Positions 40,757 through 49,262 of a DNA stretch of 64,000 nt are shown here, one piece after another. Origin of the DNA: an uncultured Dorea sp. (lineage in GTDB: Bacteria; Bacillota; Clostridia; Lachnospirales; Lachnospiraceae). The notes below the pieces were generated by a model. That model did not search any database. It was given only the letters and a program-made list of their open reading frames with translations, and was not told the DNA's origin. Within the stretch, counting starts at the first letter, position 1. The number at the start of each line of letters is the position of its first letter. Location: the NCBI GenBank assembly GCA_910584575.1, contig CAJUBG010000008.1, positions 19,942-83,941 of the forward strand. Direction: 5' to 3'. Position numbers and translations under genes: made by a program.

Positions 40757-41947
40757 ATGAATGTATTAGTTATCAACTGCGGAAGCTCATCATTAAAATT
40801 TCAGTTAATCAATTCTGATTCAGAGCAGGTGCTTGCAAAGGGCCTGTGCGAGAGAATCGGGATTGACGGAAGCCTTACTTACCAACCGGAGGGAGGAGAG
40901 AAGGTAAAGTCTGATAAGGCTATGCCTACACATACAGAGGCCATCCAGTTTGTAATTGACGCGCTGACAGACGATAAGACAGGCGTTGTTAAGAGCTTAA
41001 GCGAGATTGGGGCGGTAGGCCATCGTGTGGTACACGGCGGAGAGAAGTTTGCAAGCTCAGTCGTAATCACCGACGAGGTAAAGCAGGCAATCGAGGACTG
41101 TAACGACCTTGCGCCGCTTCACAATCCGGCCAACTTAATCGGTATCAATGCGTGCCAGAAGCTGATGCCAGGCACTCCGATGGTAGCCGTATTCGATACT
41201 GCTTTCCATCAGACTATGCCGGAGAAAGCCTATATGTACGGCCTTCCATACGAGTATTATGACAAATACAAAGTAAGAAGATATGGTTTCCACGGTACAA
41301 GCCACAGCTTTGTTTCAAAGAGGGCTGCAGAGCTTATGAATAAGCCTTATGACCAGGTAAAGACTATCGTGTGCCATCTCGGAAACGGCGCCAGCATATG
41401 CGCGGTAGAGAACGGCAAGTCTGTGGATACCTCCATGGGACTGACACCTTTGGAGGGGCTTGTGATGGGAACCCGTTCCGGAGACATTGATCCGGCGATA
41501 CTTGAGTTTATTTCCAAGAAGGAGGGGCTGGATATTGCAGGGCTTATGAATATGCTGAATAAAAAGTCTGGCGTATTCGGGCTTTCCAACAATTTATCCA
41601 GCGATTTCCGTGACCTGGAGGAGGGCGCCAATTCCGGCAATAACGAGGCAAGGATTGCATTGGAGGTATTCGCATACCGTGTTGCGAAATACGTAGGAAG
41701 CTACGTGGCGGCTATGAACGGCGTGGATGTGATCGCATTTACGGCAGGAATCGGAGAGAATTCCGGAACTGTGCGTTCTTCTGTGCTTAAGTATCTCGCA
41801 TATCTTGGAATCAGCGTGGATGAAGACGCGAACAAGAAGCGTGGAGAAGAAATTGCAATCTCTACGGCAGATTCCAAAGTAAAGGTTATGGTGATTCCGA
41901 CCAACGAGGAGTTGGCAATCGCCCGCGAAACAGTTGCATTAGTTTAG
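40757..41947 (+). CDS. ackA: Acetate kinase
   Basis: 396 residues. MNVLVINCGSSSLKFQL, VGHRVVHGGEKF, FDTAFHQTMPEKAYMY, RRYGFHGTSHSFVSKRA, CHLGNGASICAVENG, and FTAGIGENSG are the family motifs, with the catalytic His and Arg in place. It makes ATP and acetate from acetyl phosphate. It lies 48 bases after pta and shares its promoter. ATG 40757 is preceded by GAGAGGGA. Confidence 0.98.
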   Translation: MNVLVINCGSSSLKFQLINSDSEQVLAKGLCERIGIDGSLTYQPEGGEKVKSDKAMPTHTEAIQFVIDALTDDKTGVVKSLSEIGAVGHRVVHGGEKFASSVVITDEVKQAIEDCNDLAPLHNPANLIGINACQKLMPGTPMVAVFDTAFHQTMPEKAYMYGLPYEYYDKYKVRRYGFHGTSHSFVSKRAAELMNKPYDQVKTIVCHLGNGASICAVENGKSVDTSMGLTPLEGLVMGTRSGDIDPAILEFISKKEGLDIAGLMNMLNKKSGVFGLSNNLSSDFRDLEEGANSGNNEARIALEVFAYRVAKYVGSYVAAMNGVDVIAFTAGIGENSGTVRSSVLKYLAYLGISVDEDANKKRGEEIAISTADSKVKVMVIPTNEELAIARETVALV

Positions 41948-41957
41948 AAGATGGGTG

Positions 41958-41985
41958 TTGACAAATTCATTTTACGTGATATAAT
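41958..41985 (+). promoter_or_regulatory. Promoter of the YceD-rpmF operon
   Basis: TTGACA (41958-41963), 16-base spacer, TATAAT (41980-41985), directly after the ackA stop. Confidence 0.8.
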
Positions 41986-42012
41986 AGTCTAGGTGTGAAT
42001 AGGAGTTTAGCT

Positions 42013-42540
42013 ATGGTATTAGACCTATCCAGCGTTCTGTCGGAACAGCATAATACAATCGAACAGACCGTTCCTGTTGAGATGGAGGTATTCCGTTGTG
42101 AGACGGGTAAGTTTGAGCTTGTGAAGAAGTCTGATTTGTCGCTTTGCATCGCGTATGCGGGGGACAAGAAGTTAGAGATTTCAGGCAGGGGAAAAGTGAC
42201 GGCTGTGATTCCATGTGACCGCTGCCTTGCGGAGGTGGAGGTGGAGATTCCTCTCTCGTTTCGCAGAAAAGTGAGCGTGGATTTGGATGTGCCTGTGGCG
42301 GCAGATGATTTAGACGAATCAAATTATATTGACGGATATAACTTTGACGTAGAACAGTTGGTCTACAACGAGTTATTAGCAGGGTGGCCGACGAAAATTC
42401 TGTGTAGCGAAGACTGTAAGGGTATTTGCAGCGTATGTGGTCAAAACCTGAATGAAGGGACTTGTGACTGTGAAGACACGGGGCTTGACCCTAGAATGTC
42501 AGTTATCCGTGATGTGTTTAAGAATTTTAAGGAGGTGTAA
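42013..42540 (+). CDS. YceD/DUF177-family protein
   Basis: 175 residues. The central VIPCDRCLAEVEVEIPLSF and the C-terminal CSEDCKGICSVCGQNLNEGTCDCE, ending in DPRMSVIRDVF, are the DUF177 pattern with its cysteine knuckles. The family is almost always encoded just before ribosomal protein L32 and is thought to act in 23S rRNA or large-subunit maturation. It ends three bases before rpmF. ATG 42013 follows AGGAG. Confidence 0.92.
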   Translation: MVLDLSSVLSEQHNTIEQTVPVEMEVFRCETGKFELVKKSDLSLCIAYAGDKKLEISGRGKVTAVIPCDRCLAEVEVEIPLSFRRKVSVDLDVPVAADDLDESNYIDGYNFDVEQLVYNELLAGWPTKILCSEDCKGICSVCGQNLNEGTCDCEDTGLDPRMSVIRDVFKNFKEV

Positions 42541-42543
42541 CCT

Positions 42544-42723
42544 ATGTCAATTTGTCCAAAGAATAAGTCTTCTAAAGGGAGACGTGACAAGAGGAGAGCA
42601 AACTGGAAGATGAGCGCACCGAATCTTGTTAAGTGCAGTAGATGCGGCGAGTTAATGATGCCTCACAGAGTTTGCAAGGCTTGTGGATCATATAACAAAA
42701 AAGAAATCATTCCGCAGGACTAA
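42544..42723 (+). CDS. rpmF: 50S ribosomal protein L32
   Basis: 59 residues: SICPKNKSSKGRRDKRRANW at the N-terminus, then KCSRCGELMMPHRVCKACGSY with two CxxC pairs, so this is the zinc-binding form. It follows the YceD gene by 3 bases with AAGGAGGT in the YceD tail as ribosome site. In most Clostridia plsX or fapR would come next; here a terminator and a hybrid kinase follow. Confidence 0.97.
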   Translation: MSICPKNKSSKGRRDKRRANWKMSAPNLVKCSRCGELMMPHRVCKACGSYNKKEIIPQD

Positions 42724-42738
42724 TCTAAGAAAAGAAAG

Positions 42739-42766
42739 GGATTCCGAGTAATCGGAGTCCTTTTTT
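42739..42766 (+). terminator. Terminator of YceD-rpmF
   Basis: Arms GGATTCCGA/TCGGAGTCC with loop GTAA (one G-T pair), then six T. A textbook intrinsic terminator. Confidence 0.92.
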
Positions 42767-43009
42767 CGTTATGAGAAGAAAAGTATCGTATGGTTGAGGT
42801 TTATGTTTATAATTTGTTAGAATATTCAAAGTGGAGAAAAAAAGAAGCAGCATGGAATAAAATAAAATTTGATTTGAAAATTAGGTAAAGATTTTGGGGT
42901 AGACGTATGGAAGGGACTCAATGGGTTGATTTTATTAATAAAGACGGGTATACTGAACCTTAACAGATATTAACACTCGGAGGGAAAAAGGAAGGAGGGG
43001 AGAGCCATT
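42767..43009. other. Intergenic stretch without a recognised gene
   Basis: AT-rich. A possible 18-codon frame (42908-42964) has no ribosome site and is probably chance. AGGAGGGGAG near the 3' end is the ribosome site of the kinase gene that follows. No clear promoter was identified. Confidence 0.5.
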
Positions 43010-45343
43010 TTGACTATAAAGAGCATTGTTGTGAAGAATATGAAGAAGATTACATTGATTATGATGGTGCTCATTCTTTGTATTTCTACTGTGATACAGA
43101 TATTTAATATGCACCAGATCGGCAGGCAGGACGCGCAGCAGATCTTTGAGCAGGTGGGGCAGATCTTGGAGGAGAATTCAAGAGAGCTTGAGCTGGTTCA
43201 GGAAGAATACCATGCCATGTGCCTGAACGATGCGAGGGTGGCGGCCTATATTCTTGAGCAAAATCCCAAGGCAAGGGATGATGTGGATGAGCTTAGAAAA
43301 ATTGCTGCCGATGTGGAGGTGGACGAGATACATATCTTTGATACCGACGGCGTGATCGTTGGAGGAACGCATCCGGAATATTTTGGTTATTCTTTTGATT
43401 CAGGGGAACAGATTGGTTTCTTTAAACCGCTGCTTAAAGATAAGTCTTTAGAGCTTGTGCAGGAAACCACACCGAACACGGCAGAAGGAAAGCTGGTCCA
43501 GTATTCGGCTCTGTGGAGTGAAGATGGGAGTTTTATCGTACAGGTGGGGATGGAGCCGTCCAACATACTTCGTGCAACAAAGAAAAATGAGTTGTCTTAC
43601 ATCTTCTCTTTGCTCAGGACAGGAGTTGGATATCAACTGTATGCCATCGATCCGGACACGGAGAAGGTGGTGGGGGCAACGGTGGTTTCGGACGTGGGGA
43701 AGGACATAAAGGAGATTGGGATTCGGATGGCGCAGATGGAGTCGGATAAGGGATTTCACGCAAAGACGGATGATGCATTCCAATACTGTCTGTCAAAAAA
43801 GATTGGCGATAATTACATTGTGTGGGCAAAACCTGTATCCGAACTTTTCCAGTCTATTGTGGTAAATGAGTTTTTGCTTCTGGCAGGGTTAGTCCTGATC
43901 GCTATGATCCTGGTCTATGCTGTGACAGATACCATGGATCGGACTGTAATCGACCAGATCAGGAGGATCAATGAAAAGCTCTGGTCCATCCAGGGAGGGG
44001 ATCTAAGGACAAAGGTGGATGTCAATGACAGCAAGGAATTCCTAGAGCTTAGCACCCATATCAACAGTATGGTTGAAAGCCTGCTTAGGACCTCGGAGAA
44101 GCTGGAGATGAGCGAAAAGATCAGGACACAGAAGGAGGAGTTGGAAAGGCAGCATGAACAGCTTGAGATTGCTGTCAAGCGGGCGGAGGAGGCCAACAAG
44201 GCGAAGTCCGAATTCTTGTTCAATATGTCCCACGACATCCGCACGCCAATGAATGCGATTCTGGGATTTACGAGCTTTGCGCTGGAGAGCGACGATCCGG
44301 ATATGCAGAGGGAGTATCTGGAAAATATTGATGTTTCGTCAAAGCAGCTTTTGGATCTCATCAATAATATCTTAGAGCTTGCCAGAATCGAGAACCATAA
44401 GATTATTATCGAGGAAGAACTGGTGGATGTGAGGGAGACTTACCGCAAGCTCTGTACGATATTCAGCAGCGAGCTGAAGAAAAAGAGCCTGACGTGCACT
44501 GTGGTTATGGATATCAAGCATCCGAATCTGTATGTGGATACCACCCATTATTCCCAGGTGTTCTTAAATGTGGTGAGCAACGCGGTGAAATATACCCCAG
44601 AAGGCGGTGCAATTGCTCTTTCATTCAAGGAGTTCCCAGGAGAGACGAAGGATACCTGTATTATGGAAACCGTGATTGAGGACAATGGCATCGGAATGTC
44701 TGATGAATTTCTTATCCATGCCTATGATTCTTTTTCCAGAGAACGGAGCTCCACGGTCAGCGGTATCCAGGGAACAGGGCTTGGACTTGCAATCGTAAAG
44801 AATCTGGTCACATTAATGAACGGAAGGATTGTCATTGAGAGCCGGCAGGGAATAGGAACGAAAGTGACGGTCCGTCTGCCCCACAGATTTGGGGAGAATC
44901 AGACAGATAAAAATGAGGGAGAGCTGCAAGCCTGGGAGAATCTGAGGTTTGACGGCAGACGCGTCTTACTGGCAGAGGATATTGATGTGAATGCGATCAT
45001 TGCCACAAAGCTTTTATCCAGCAAAGGATTTATTGTGGAACGGGCGAGGGACGGCGTGGAGTGTGTGAATATGCTGCTGAAAGCAAAAGAGGGGTATTAT
45101 TCTCTGGTGCTTATGGATATCCAGATGCCGATCATGGACGGGTACCAGGCGGCGCGGGCCATCCGGTCATTTGGGGACGCAAAGAAGGCGGCAGTCCCAA
45201 TCCTTGCCATGACGGCAAATGCATTCAAGGAGGACTGTGAGAAAGCAGCCGAGGCGGGAATGGACGGGCATATTGCCAAGCCCCTTGACGCGGCAAATAT
45301 GTTCCGGAAGATTGCGGATGTTCTGAGGGAGAGAGAAAGATAG
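43010..45343 (+). CDS. Hybrid sensor histidine kinase/response regulator
   Basis: 777 residues. Membrane segments at about 14-32 and 285-305 enclose a CACHE-like extracytoplasmic sensor (VDEIHIFDTDGVIVGGTHPEYFG is typical). A HAMP-type region and a coiled coil (residues 310-390) follow, then H408 in FNMSHDIRTPMNAILGF, the N-box FLNVVSNAVKYTPEGG, EDNGIGMSDEF, GTGLGLAIVKNLV, and a C-terminal receiver with D703 in LVLMDIQMPIMDG and the Lys in IAKPLD. There is no output domain, so phosphate is probably relayed or the receiver regulates the kinase. Translation starts at TTG 43010, 7 bases after AGGAGGGGAG; no ATG has a better site. Confidence 0.92.
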   Translation: MTIKSIVVKNMKKITLIMMVLILCISTVIQIFNMHQIGRQDAQQIFEQVGQILEENSRELELVQEEYHAMCLNDARVAAYILEQNPKARDDVDELRKIAADVEVDEIHIFDTDGVIVGGTHPEYFGYSFDSGEQIGFFKPLLKDKSLELVQETTPNTAEGKLVQYSALWSEDGSFIVQVGMEPSNILRATKKNELSYIFSLLRTGVGYQLYAIDPDTEKVVGATVVSDVGKDIKEIGIRMAQMESDKGFHAKTDDAFQYCLSKKIGDNYIVWAKPVSELFQSIVVNEFLLLAGLVLIAMILVYAVTDTMDRTVIDQIRRINEKLWSIQGGDLRTKVDVNDSKEFLELSTHINSMVESLLRTSEKLEMSEKIRTQKEELERQHEQLEIAVKRAEEANKAKSEFLFNMSHDIRTPMNAILGFTSFALESDDPDMQREYLENIDVSSKQLLDLINNILELARIENHKIIIEEELVDVRETYRKLCTIFSSELKKKSLTCTVVMDIKHPNLYVDTTHYSQVFLNVVSNAVKYTPEGGAIALSFKEFPGETKDTCIMETVIEDNGIGMSDEFLIHAYDSFSRERSSTVSGIQGTGLGLAIVKNLVTLMNGRIVIESRQGIGTKVTVRLPHRFGENQTDKNEGELQAWENLRFDGRRVLLAEDIDVNAIIATKLLSSKGFIVERARDGVECVNMLLKAKEGYYSLVLMDIQMPIMDGYQAARAIRSFGDAKKAAVPILAMTANAFKEDCEKAAEAGMDGHIAKPLDAANMFRKIADVLRERER

Positions 45344-45558
45344 GGAATCTACTATTAACATTTATATCCAGATTGTCGATATAATATTGAAGGATGGAAG
45401 GGCCATTCTTATACAACTGGTATTCCAACGATTTTCATAGCCAGGAGGGAGGTACCGGAGGGTGTTTGTCTCTGGGACGGATGCTGTGTTTGCGGGAAGT
45501 CTGAACGGATATGAGGTCGTGGAATGAAATATATAATGTTAAGAAAGGAGGAAGAAGT
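45344..45558. other. Intergenic leader of the FliD-like gene
   Basis: 215 bases with no terminator after the kinase gene and no consensus promoter at good spacing (TATAAT at 45380-45385 lacks a matching -35 at 17 bases). A 36-codon frame from ATG 45394 lacks a properly spaced ribosome site. AAAGGAGGAAG precedes the FliD-like start. Confidence 0.4.
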
Positions 45559-46899
45559 ATGGCAATCAGTGGAATCAGTTCCTATGGGTTGAATAGCATT
45601 TATGGCTATCAGTCATCCATTAACAGTCTTCGCCTGTCCCAGGCTCTTTCCAGGAATCCGAAGCTGAATCAGTCCTATTCGTCGTCATCAACATCATCCC
45701 TTACATCACGTAGGGCGGCAGCGAATGCGGATATCAGCTTTGTCAAGGAGTACAGCAGTAAGATGACTGACTTGATGAATGCAGCGAATGAGCTGAAAAG
45801 CTCTAACAAGAATGGCGCTATGAGTGATCTTGCAATCACCAGCACCAACAATGGCGTTGCGACAGCAAGCGGTAAATTACTGGTTAAGAATGACAAAGAG
45901 TATAAGCTTGACGTTACCCAGGTAGCGCAGGCACAGGTCAATGCAAGCGAAGGCGTGAAGGCGTCCGATTATGCGAAATCAGCCATGAATTTCACCGTAG
46001 GCGACGGTAAGAATTCTGTAAACGTTTCAGTGGGCACCGTGAAGGCGAATGGAGGTTCCAAGACCAATGTTCAGATGCTTAAGGAAGCGGCAGACCAGAT
46101 TAACAAGAGCAAGGTTGGCGTGACAGCCAGCGTTGTGGAGAAGGATGGAGTTGCTTCCCTTCAGTTAGAAGGCAAGGAAACAGGCGAAGGCAAGAATTTC
46201 ACAGTCAGCGGTGACAAGCTCGGCGCAGCAGCCGGAGTTGAGAATGTAAAGACAGAATCAGCGAACGCGAAGTATTCTGTAACCGCAGACGGCAGAACCA
46301 CAGAGTATGAGACGGATACGAACAAGGTTTCTATCGGTTATTACGGAGTCAGCGTAGAGCTTAAGAAGGCTGGCGAGACCACCCTGAAAGCAGGCGTGGA
46401 TTCCGGCAACGTTGCTTCTGCACTTGGCGATCTGGTGGATGCTTATAATTCCGCAGTAAAGTTCCTTAATGACAATTATGACAGAGGAAGCGGTGTTGGC
46501 AGACAGCTTCGCAACATGATTTCCGGTATCGGTTCAGAGCAGTCATTAAAGCAGCTTGGAATTACGGTCAATAAGGATGCTACCTTAAGCTTCAGCAAGA
46601 GCAAGTTTGAGGCTAACAATCAGAAGAACCCGTCCCTGACGAAAGAGTTGATTTCCGGTATGGGCGGAGTTGCAGACCGTATGTTTAACAAGGCCAGCAG
46701 CGCTATGAATGTCAGCTCAAGCTCACTGCTTAATGGAAGCAGCAGCCAGAAGTCATTTTCCGGTACGTCCAGCAGTTCGGCTTCATTGAACAGCATGGCG
46801 ACGAATCCGTATAGTGCGCTTGGCATGTTCTCCAAAGGCGGGGCTTACAATATGAGTAATTATTATGCTGTGGGCATGATGATGAATTATCTGATTTAG
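45559..46899 (+). CDS. FliD (flagellar cap)-like secreted or surface protein
   Basis: 446 residues. The N-terminal part (SGISSYGLNSIYGYQSSINSLRL) is helical; LLVKNDKEYKLDVTQVAQAQVN and NFTVGDGKNSVNVSV resemble the FliD/hook-associated beta domains, and LGDLVDAYNSAVKFLND with QLRNMISGIGSEQSLKQLGITVNKDATLSF resembles the FliD C-terminal D0/D1 region. The tail (about residues 385-420) is rich in Ser and Asn. There are no flagellar genes around it. It may be a divergent cap protein, a bacteriophage-like or surface protein with the same fold. ATG 45559 follows AAAGGAGG. Confidence 0.7.
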   Translation: MAISGISSYGLNSIYGYQSSINSLRLSQALSRNPKLNQSYSSSSTSSLTSRRAAANADISFVKEYSSKMTDLMNAANELKSSNKNGAMSDLAITSTNNGVATASGKLLVKNDKEYKLDVTQVAQAQVNASEGVKASDYAKSAMNFTVGDGKNSVNVSVGTVKANGGSKTNVQMLKEAADQINKSKVGVTASVVEKDGVASLQLEGKETGEGKNFTVSGDKLGAAAGVENVKTESANAKYSVTADGRTTEYETDTNKVSIGYYGVSVELKKAGETTLKAGVDSGNVASALGDLVDAYNSAVKFLNDNYDRGSGVGRQLRNMISGIGSEQSLKQLGITVNKDATLSFSKSKFEANNQKNPSLTKELISGMGGVADRMFNKASSAMNVSSSSLLNGSSSQKSFSGTSSSSASLNSMATNPYSALGMFSKGGAYNMSNYYAVGMMMNYLI

Positions 46900-46929
46900 T
46901 TACATTTTTTAATATTGAGTAGCTTTAGG

Positions 46930-46971
46930 ACGCTGCACAGGCGGAGGAATCTGGCTGTGCGGCGTTTTTTT
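46930..46971 (+). terminator. Terminator of the FliD-like gene
   Basis: Arms ACGCTGCACAG/CTGTGCGGCGT (one G-T pair) with a 14-base loop, then seven T. Confidence 0.9.
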
Positions 46972-47120
46972 GCATGTTGGACAGAATGGGGTATTGCTTT
47001 TTCCTATAATGTCTAGTAAAATTAGTCTAGTGCATCGTAGATTAAATAAATGGCTATCAATAGAGAGGTATGGCCGGTTATTTAATGGACGATGTGCGGG
47101 CTATGTCAGGAGGAATACAG

Positions 47121-48143
47121 ATGACGGAGATTACGAATATAGTATTAGACGCCATGGGCGGGGACAATGCCCCTGCCGAGATGGTGAAGGGGGCGGTGGA
47201 CGCCGTCCAAAAAGAGCCTGCCATGAAGGTATTCCTAGTCGGGCGGGAGGATGTCATTGAGAATGAGCTTGCAAAGTACCAGTTCCCTATGGCGCAGATT
47301 GAGGTAGTCCATGCCTCAGAGGTGATTGAGACGGCTGAGCCGCCGGTGAATGCCATCCGCAGGAAGAAGGATTCATCCATCGTTGTGGGTATGAAGATGG
47401 TGAAGGCAGGAAAGGCGGATGCATTTGTGTCAGCGGGAAGCTCTGGCGCTATCTTAGTTGGCGGCCAGACCCTTGTGGGGCGCATTAAGGGAGTAGAGCG
47501 TCCGCCGCTGGCGTCGCTGATTCCCACTGAGAAGGGAGTGTCCCTGCTCTTGGACTGCGGGGCGAATGTGGATGCCAGGGCGTCCCATCTTGTCCAGTTT
47601 GCCAAGATGGGTTCTATCTATATGGAGCATGTCCTTGGGGTGAAGAATCCGAAGGTGGGTATCGTGAATATCGGTGCGGAGGAAGAAAAAGGTAACGCTT
47701 TGGTCAAGGAGACATTTCCGCTTTTGAAGGAGTTGGGCGATATTAACTTTACAGGCAGCGTGGAGGCGAGGGAGATTCCCCACGGTCAGGTGGATGTGGT
47801 GGTCTGCGAGGCATTTTCGGGAAATATCATTTTGAAATTATATGAAGGCGTGGGCGCGGTCCTAATCAGCAAGGTGAAGGAGGGGCTTATGTCTACCTTA
47901 AGGAGTAAGCTTGGCGCACTGTTGATTAAGCCGGCTCTTAAGCAGACACTTAAGGCGTTTGACGCCAGCGAGTACGGCGGGGCGCCACTTTTGGGGCTTA
48001 ACGGCCTGGTGGTGAAGACCCACGGCAGCGCGAAGGCGAAAGAGGTCAGCAATACGCTTCTTCAGTGTGTGACCTTTAAAAGACAGAGAATCAACGAGAA
48101 GATCAGAGAGTGTATTCAACCGGATGCTGTATCCGCTGAATAA
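47121..48143 (+). CDS. plsX: Phosphate acyltransferase PlsX
   Basis: 340 residues. IVLDAMGGDNAPAEMVKGA, VGMKMVKAGKADAFVSAGSSGAILVGG, LLDCGANVDARASHLVQFA and VVVCEAFSGNIILKLYEG are the PlsX signatures. It makes acyl phosphate from acyl-ACP for phospholipid synthesis. The frame is open from 47070, but ATG 47121 follows AGGAGGAA and starts the conserved strand. acpP, rnc, smc and ftsY follow in the usual Firmicutes order. Confidence 0.96.
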   Translation: MTEITNIVLDAMGGDNAPAEMVKGAVDAVQKEPAMKVFLVGREDVIENELAKYQFPMAQIEVVHASEVIETAEPPVNAIRRKKDSSIVVGMKMVKAGKADAFVSAGSSGAILVGGQTLVGRIKGVERPPLASLIPTEKGVSLLLDCGANVDARASHLVQFAKMGSIYMEHVLGVKNPKVGIVNIGAEEEKGNALVKETFPLLKELGDINFTGSVEAREIPHGQVDVVVCEAFSGNIILKLYEGVGAVLISKVKEGLMSTLRSKLGALLIKPALKQTLKAFDASEYGGAPLLGLNGLVVKTHGSAKAKEVSNTLLQCVTFKRQRINEKIRECIQPDAVSAE

Positions 48144-48197
48144 ATGAAGAACATTGATGTATCAGAAAATGAATATCAGAAAAGGAGAAGAAACGGT

Positions 48198-48431
48198 ATG
48201 GAATTTGAAAAGTTGAAAGAGATTATAGCAGATGTTTTGAATGTGAATGCAGATGAGATTACGGAAGATACTACTTTTGTGGATGACCTGGGGGCGGATT
48301 CTCTGGATATCTTTCAGATCATTATGGGGATAGAGGAGACTTACGATATCGAGATTGACAATGAGGAGGCAGAGAAGATCGTCACAGTGGGAGACGCTGT
48401 CGAGCAGATTAAGAATGCGACGAATAACTAA
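48198..48431 (+). CDS. acpP: Acyl carrier protein
   Basis: 77 residues, acidic. The phosphopantetheine serine is in DLGADSLDIFQIIMGIEE; helix IV region IDNEEAEKIVTVGDAVEQI is normal. It carries acyl chains for fatty-acid synthesis and for PlsX, encoded 54 bases upstream. ATG 48198 follows AAAGGAGAAG; an in-frame ATG at 48144 is rejected because it would add 18 atypical residues. Confidence 0.96.
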   Translation: MEFEKLKEIIADVLNVNADEITEDTTFVDDLGADSLDIFQIIMGIEETYDIEIDNEEAEKIVTVGDAVEQIKNATNN

Positions 48432-48467
48432 TAACTAGGCATTTGAACACCAGGTAATAGAAGGTTA

Positions 48468-48497
48468 GAAAAAGCCCGTCAGGGCTTTTTCGTTTTT
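48468..48497 (+). terminator. Terminator after acpP
   Basis: Arms GAAAAAGCCC/GGGCTTTTTC with loop GTCA, T-rich on both sides. It separates plsX-acpP from rnc. Confidence 0.9.
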
Positions 48498-48559
48498 GGC
48501 AGCAGTAGGGACGAGCCTGCCTTTGGCAGACTTTTGGATTCGGTTTGTGAGGCGATAGT

Positions 48560-49255
48560 ATGAGTCAGGAATTAAAGGTATTAGAAGGAAAGATTGGTTA
48601 CCGGTTTAAGGATTTTGAATTGTTGAAACAGGCGATGATTCACAGCTCTTATGCCAATGAAAAGCATTTATCCAAACATGAATGTAATGAACGGCTTGAG
48701 TTCCTGGGGGACGCTGTGCTTGAGTTAGTCTGCAGCGAATTCCTGTTCTTTGAGCATGAGCAGATGCCGGAGGGAGAGCTGACCAAGACAAGGGCAAGCA
48801 TGGTCTGTGAACCGGCTTTGGCATTCTGTGCAAAGGACTTAGAGCTTGGGAGATATCTGCTGCTTGGCAAGGGGGAGGATGCAACCGGCGGAAGGAAGCG
48901 GGATTCCATTACCTCGGATGCGCTGGAGGCGCTGATTGGGGCGATTTATATGGATGGTGGGTTTGCTAATGCGAAAGAGTTTATCCATCGTTTTATTCTG
49001 AATGATCTTGAGAATAAGACGCTCTTTTTTGATAGCAAGACTATCTTGCAGGAGATCGTACAGGCGAATTCCAAAGAGCCGATCACTTACCATCTGGTGG
49101 GGGAGGAGGGGCCGGACCACGATAAGTCCTTCCATGTGTCGGTGCTGATTGGGAACGAGGAGTTTGGCGTCGGCGTGGGGCGCACAAAGAAAGGGGCGGA
49201 GCAGGTGGCGGCTTACCAGAGTATCTTGAAGCTGCGCAGTATGAATATAAAGTAG
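48560..49255 (+). CDS. rnc: Ribonuclease III
   Basis: 231 residues. The catalytic signature is CNERLEFLGDAVLELV, with the second acidic site in DALEALIGAIYMDGG; the C-terminal double-stranded RNA-binding domain runs from about residue 155 (DSKTILQEIVQANSKEPITYHLVGEEGPDH, GVGRTKKGAEQVAAYQSI). It processes rRNA precursors and structured mRNA. It is followed 7 bases later by smc. Confidence 0.97.
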   Translation: MSQELKVLEGKIGYRFKDFELLKQAMIHSSYANEKHLSKHECNERLEFLGDAVLELVCSEFLFFEHEQMPEGELTKTRASMVCEPALAFCAKDLELGRYLLLGKGEDATGGRKRDSITSDALEALIGAIYMDGGFANAKEFIHRFILNDLENKTLFFDSKTILQEIVQANSKEPITYHLVGEEGPDHDKSFHVSVLIGNEEFGVGVGRTKKGAEQVAAYQSILKLRSMNIK

Positions 49256-49262
49256 GTGGACA

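Noticed and set aside
42908..42964. Short frame of 18 codons before the hybrid kinase
   Set aside because: No ribosome site and no similarity that I can see; chance frame in an intergenic region.
45394..45504. 36-codon frame between the kinase and FliD-like genes
   Set aside because: GAAGG is too close to the ATG to serve as ribosome site, and the composition does not look coding.
45400..45540. Possible c-di-GMP riboswitch before the FliD-like gene
   Set aside because: GGGACGGATG and nearby G-rich pieces are suggestive, but the conserved riboswitch core and tetraloop-receptor pattern are missing.
46972..47120. Possible FapR-type operator before plsX (CTAGTAAAATTAG region)
   Set aside because: The symmetry is weak and no FapR gene is present; a TATAAT at 47005 lacks a -35 at proper distance.
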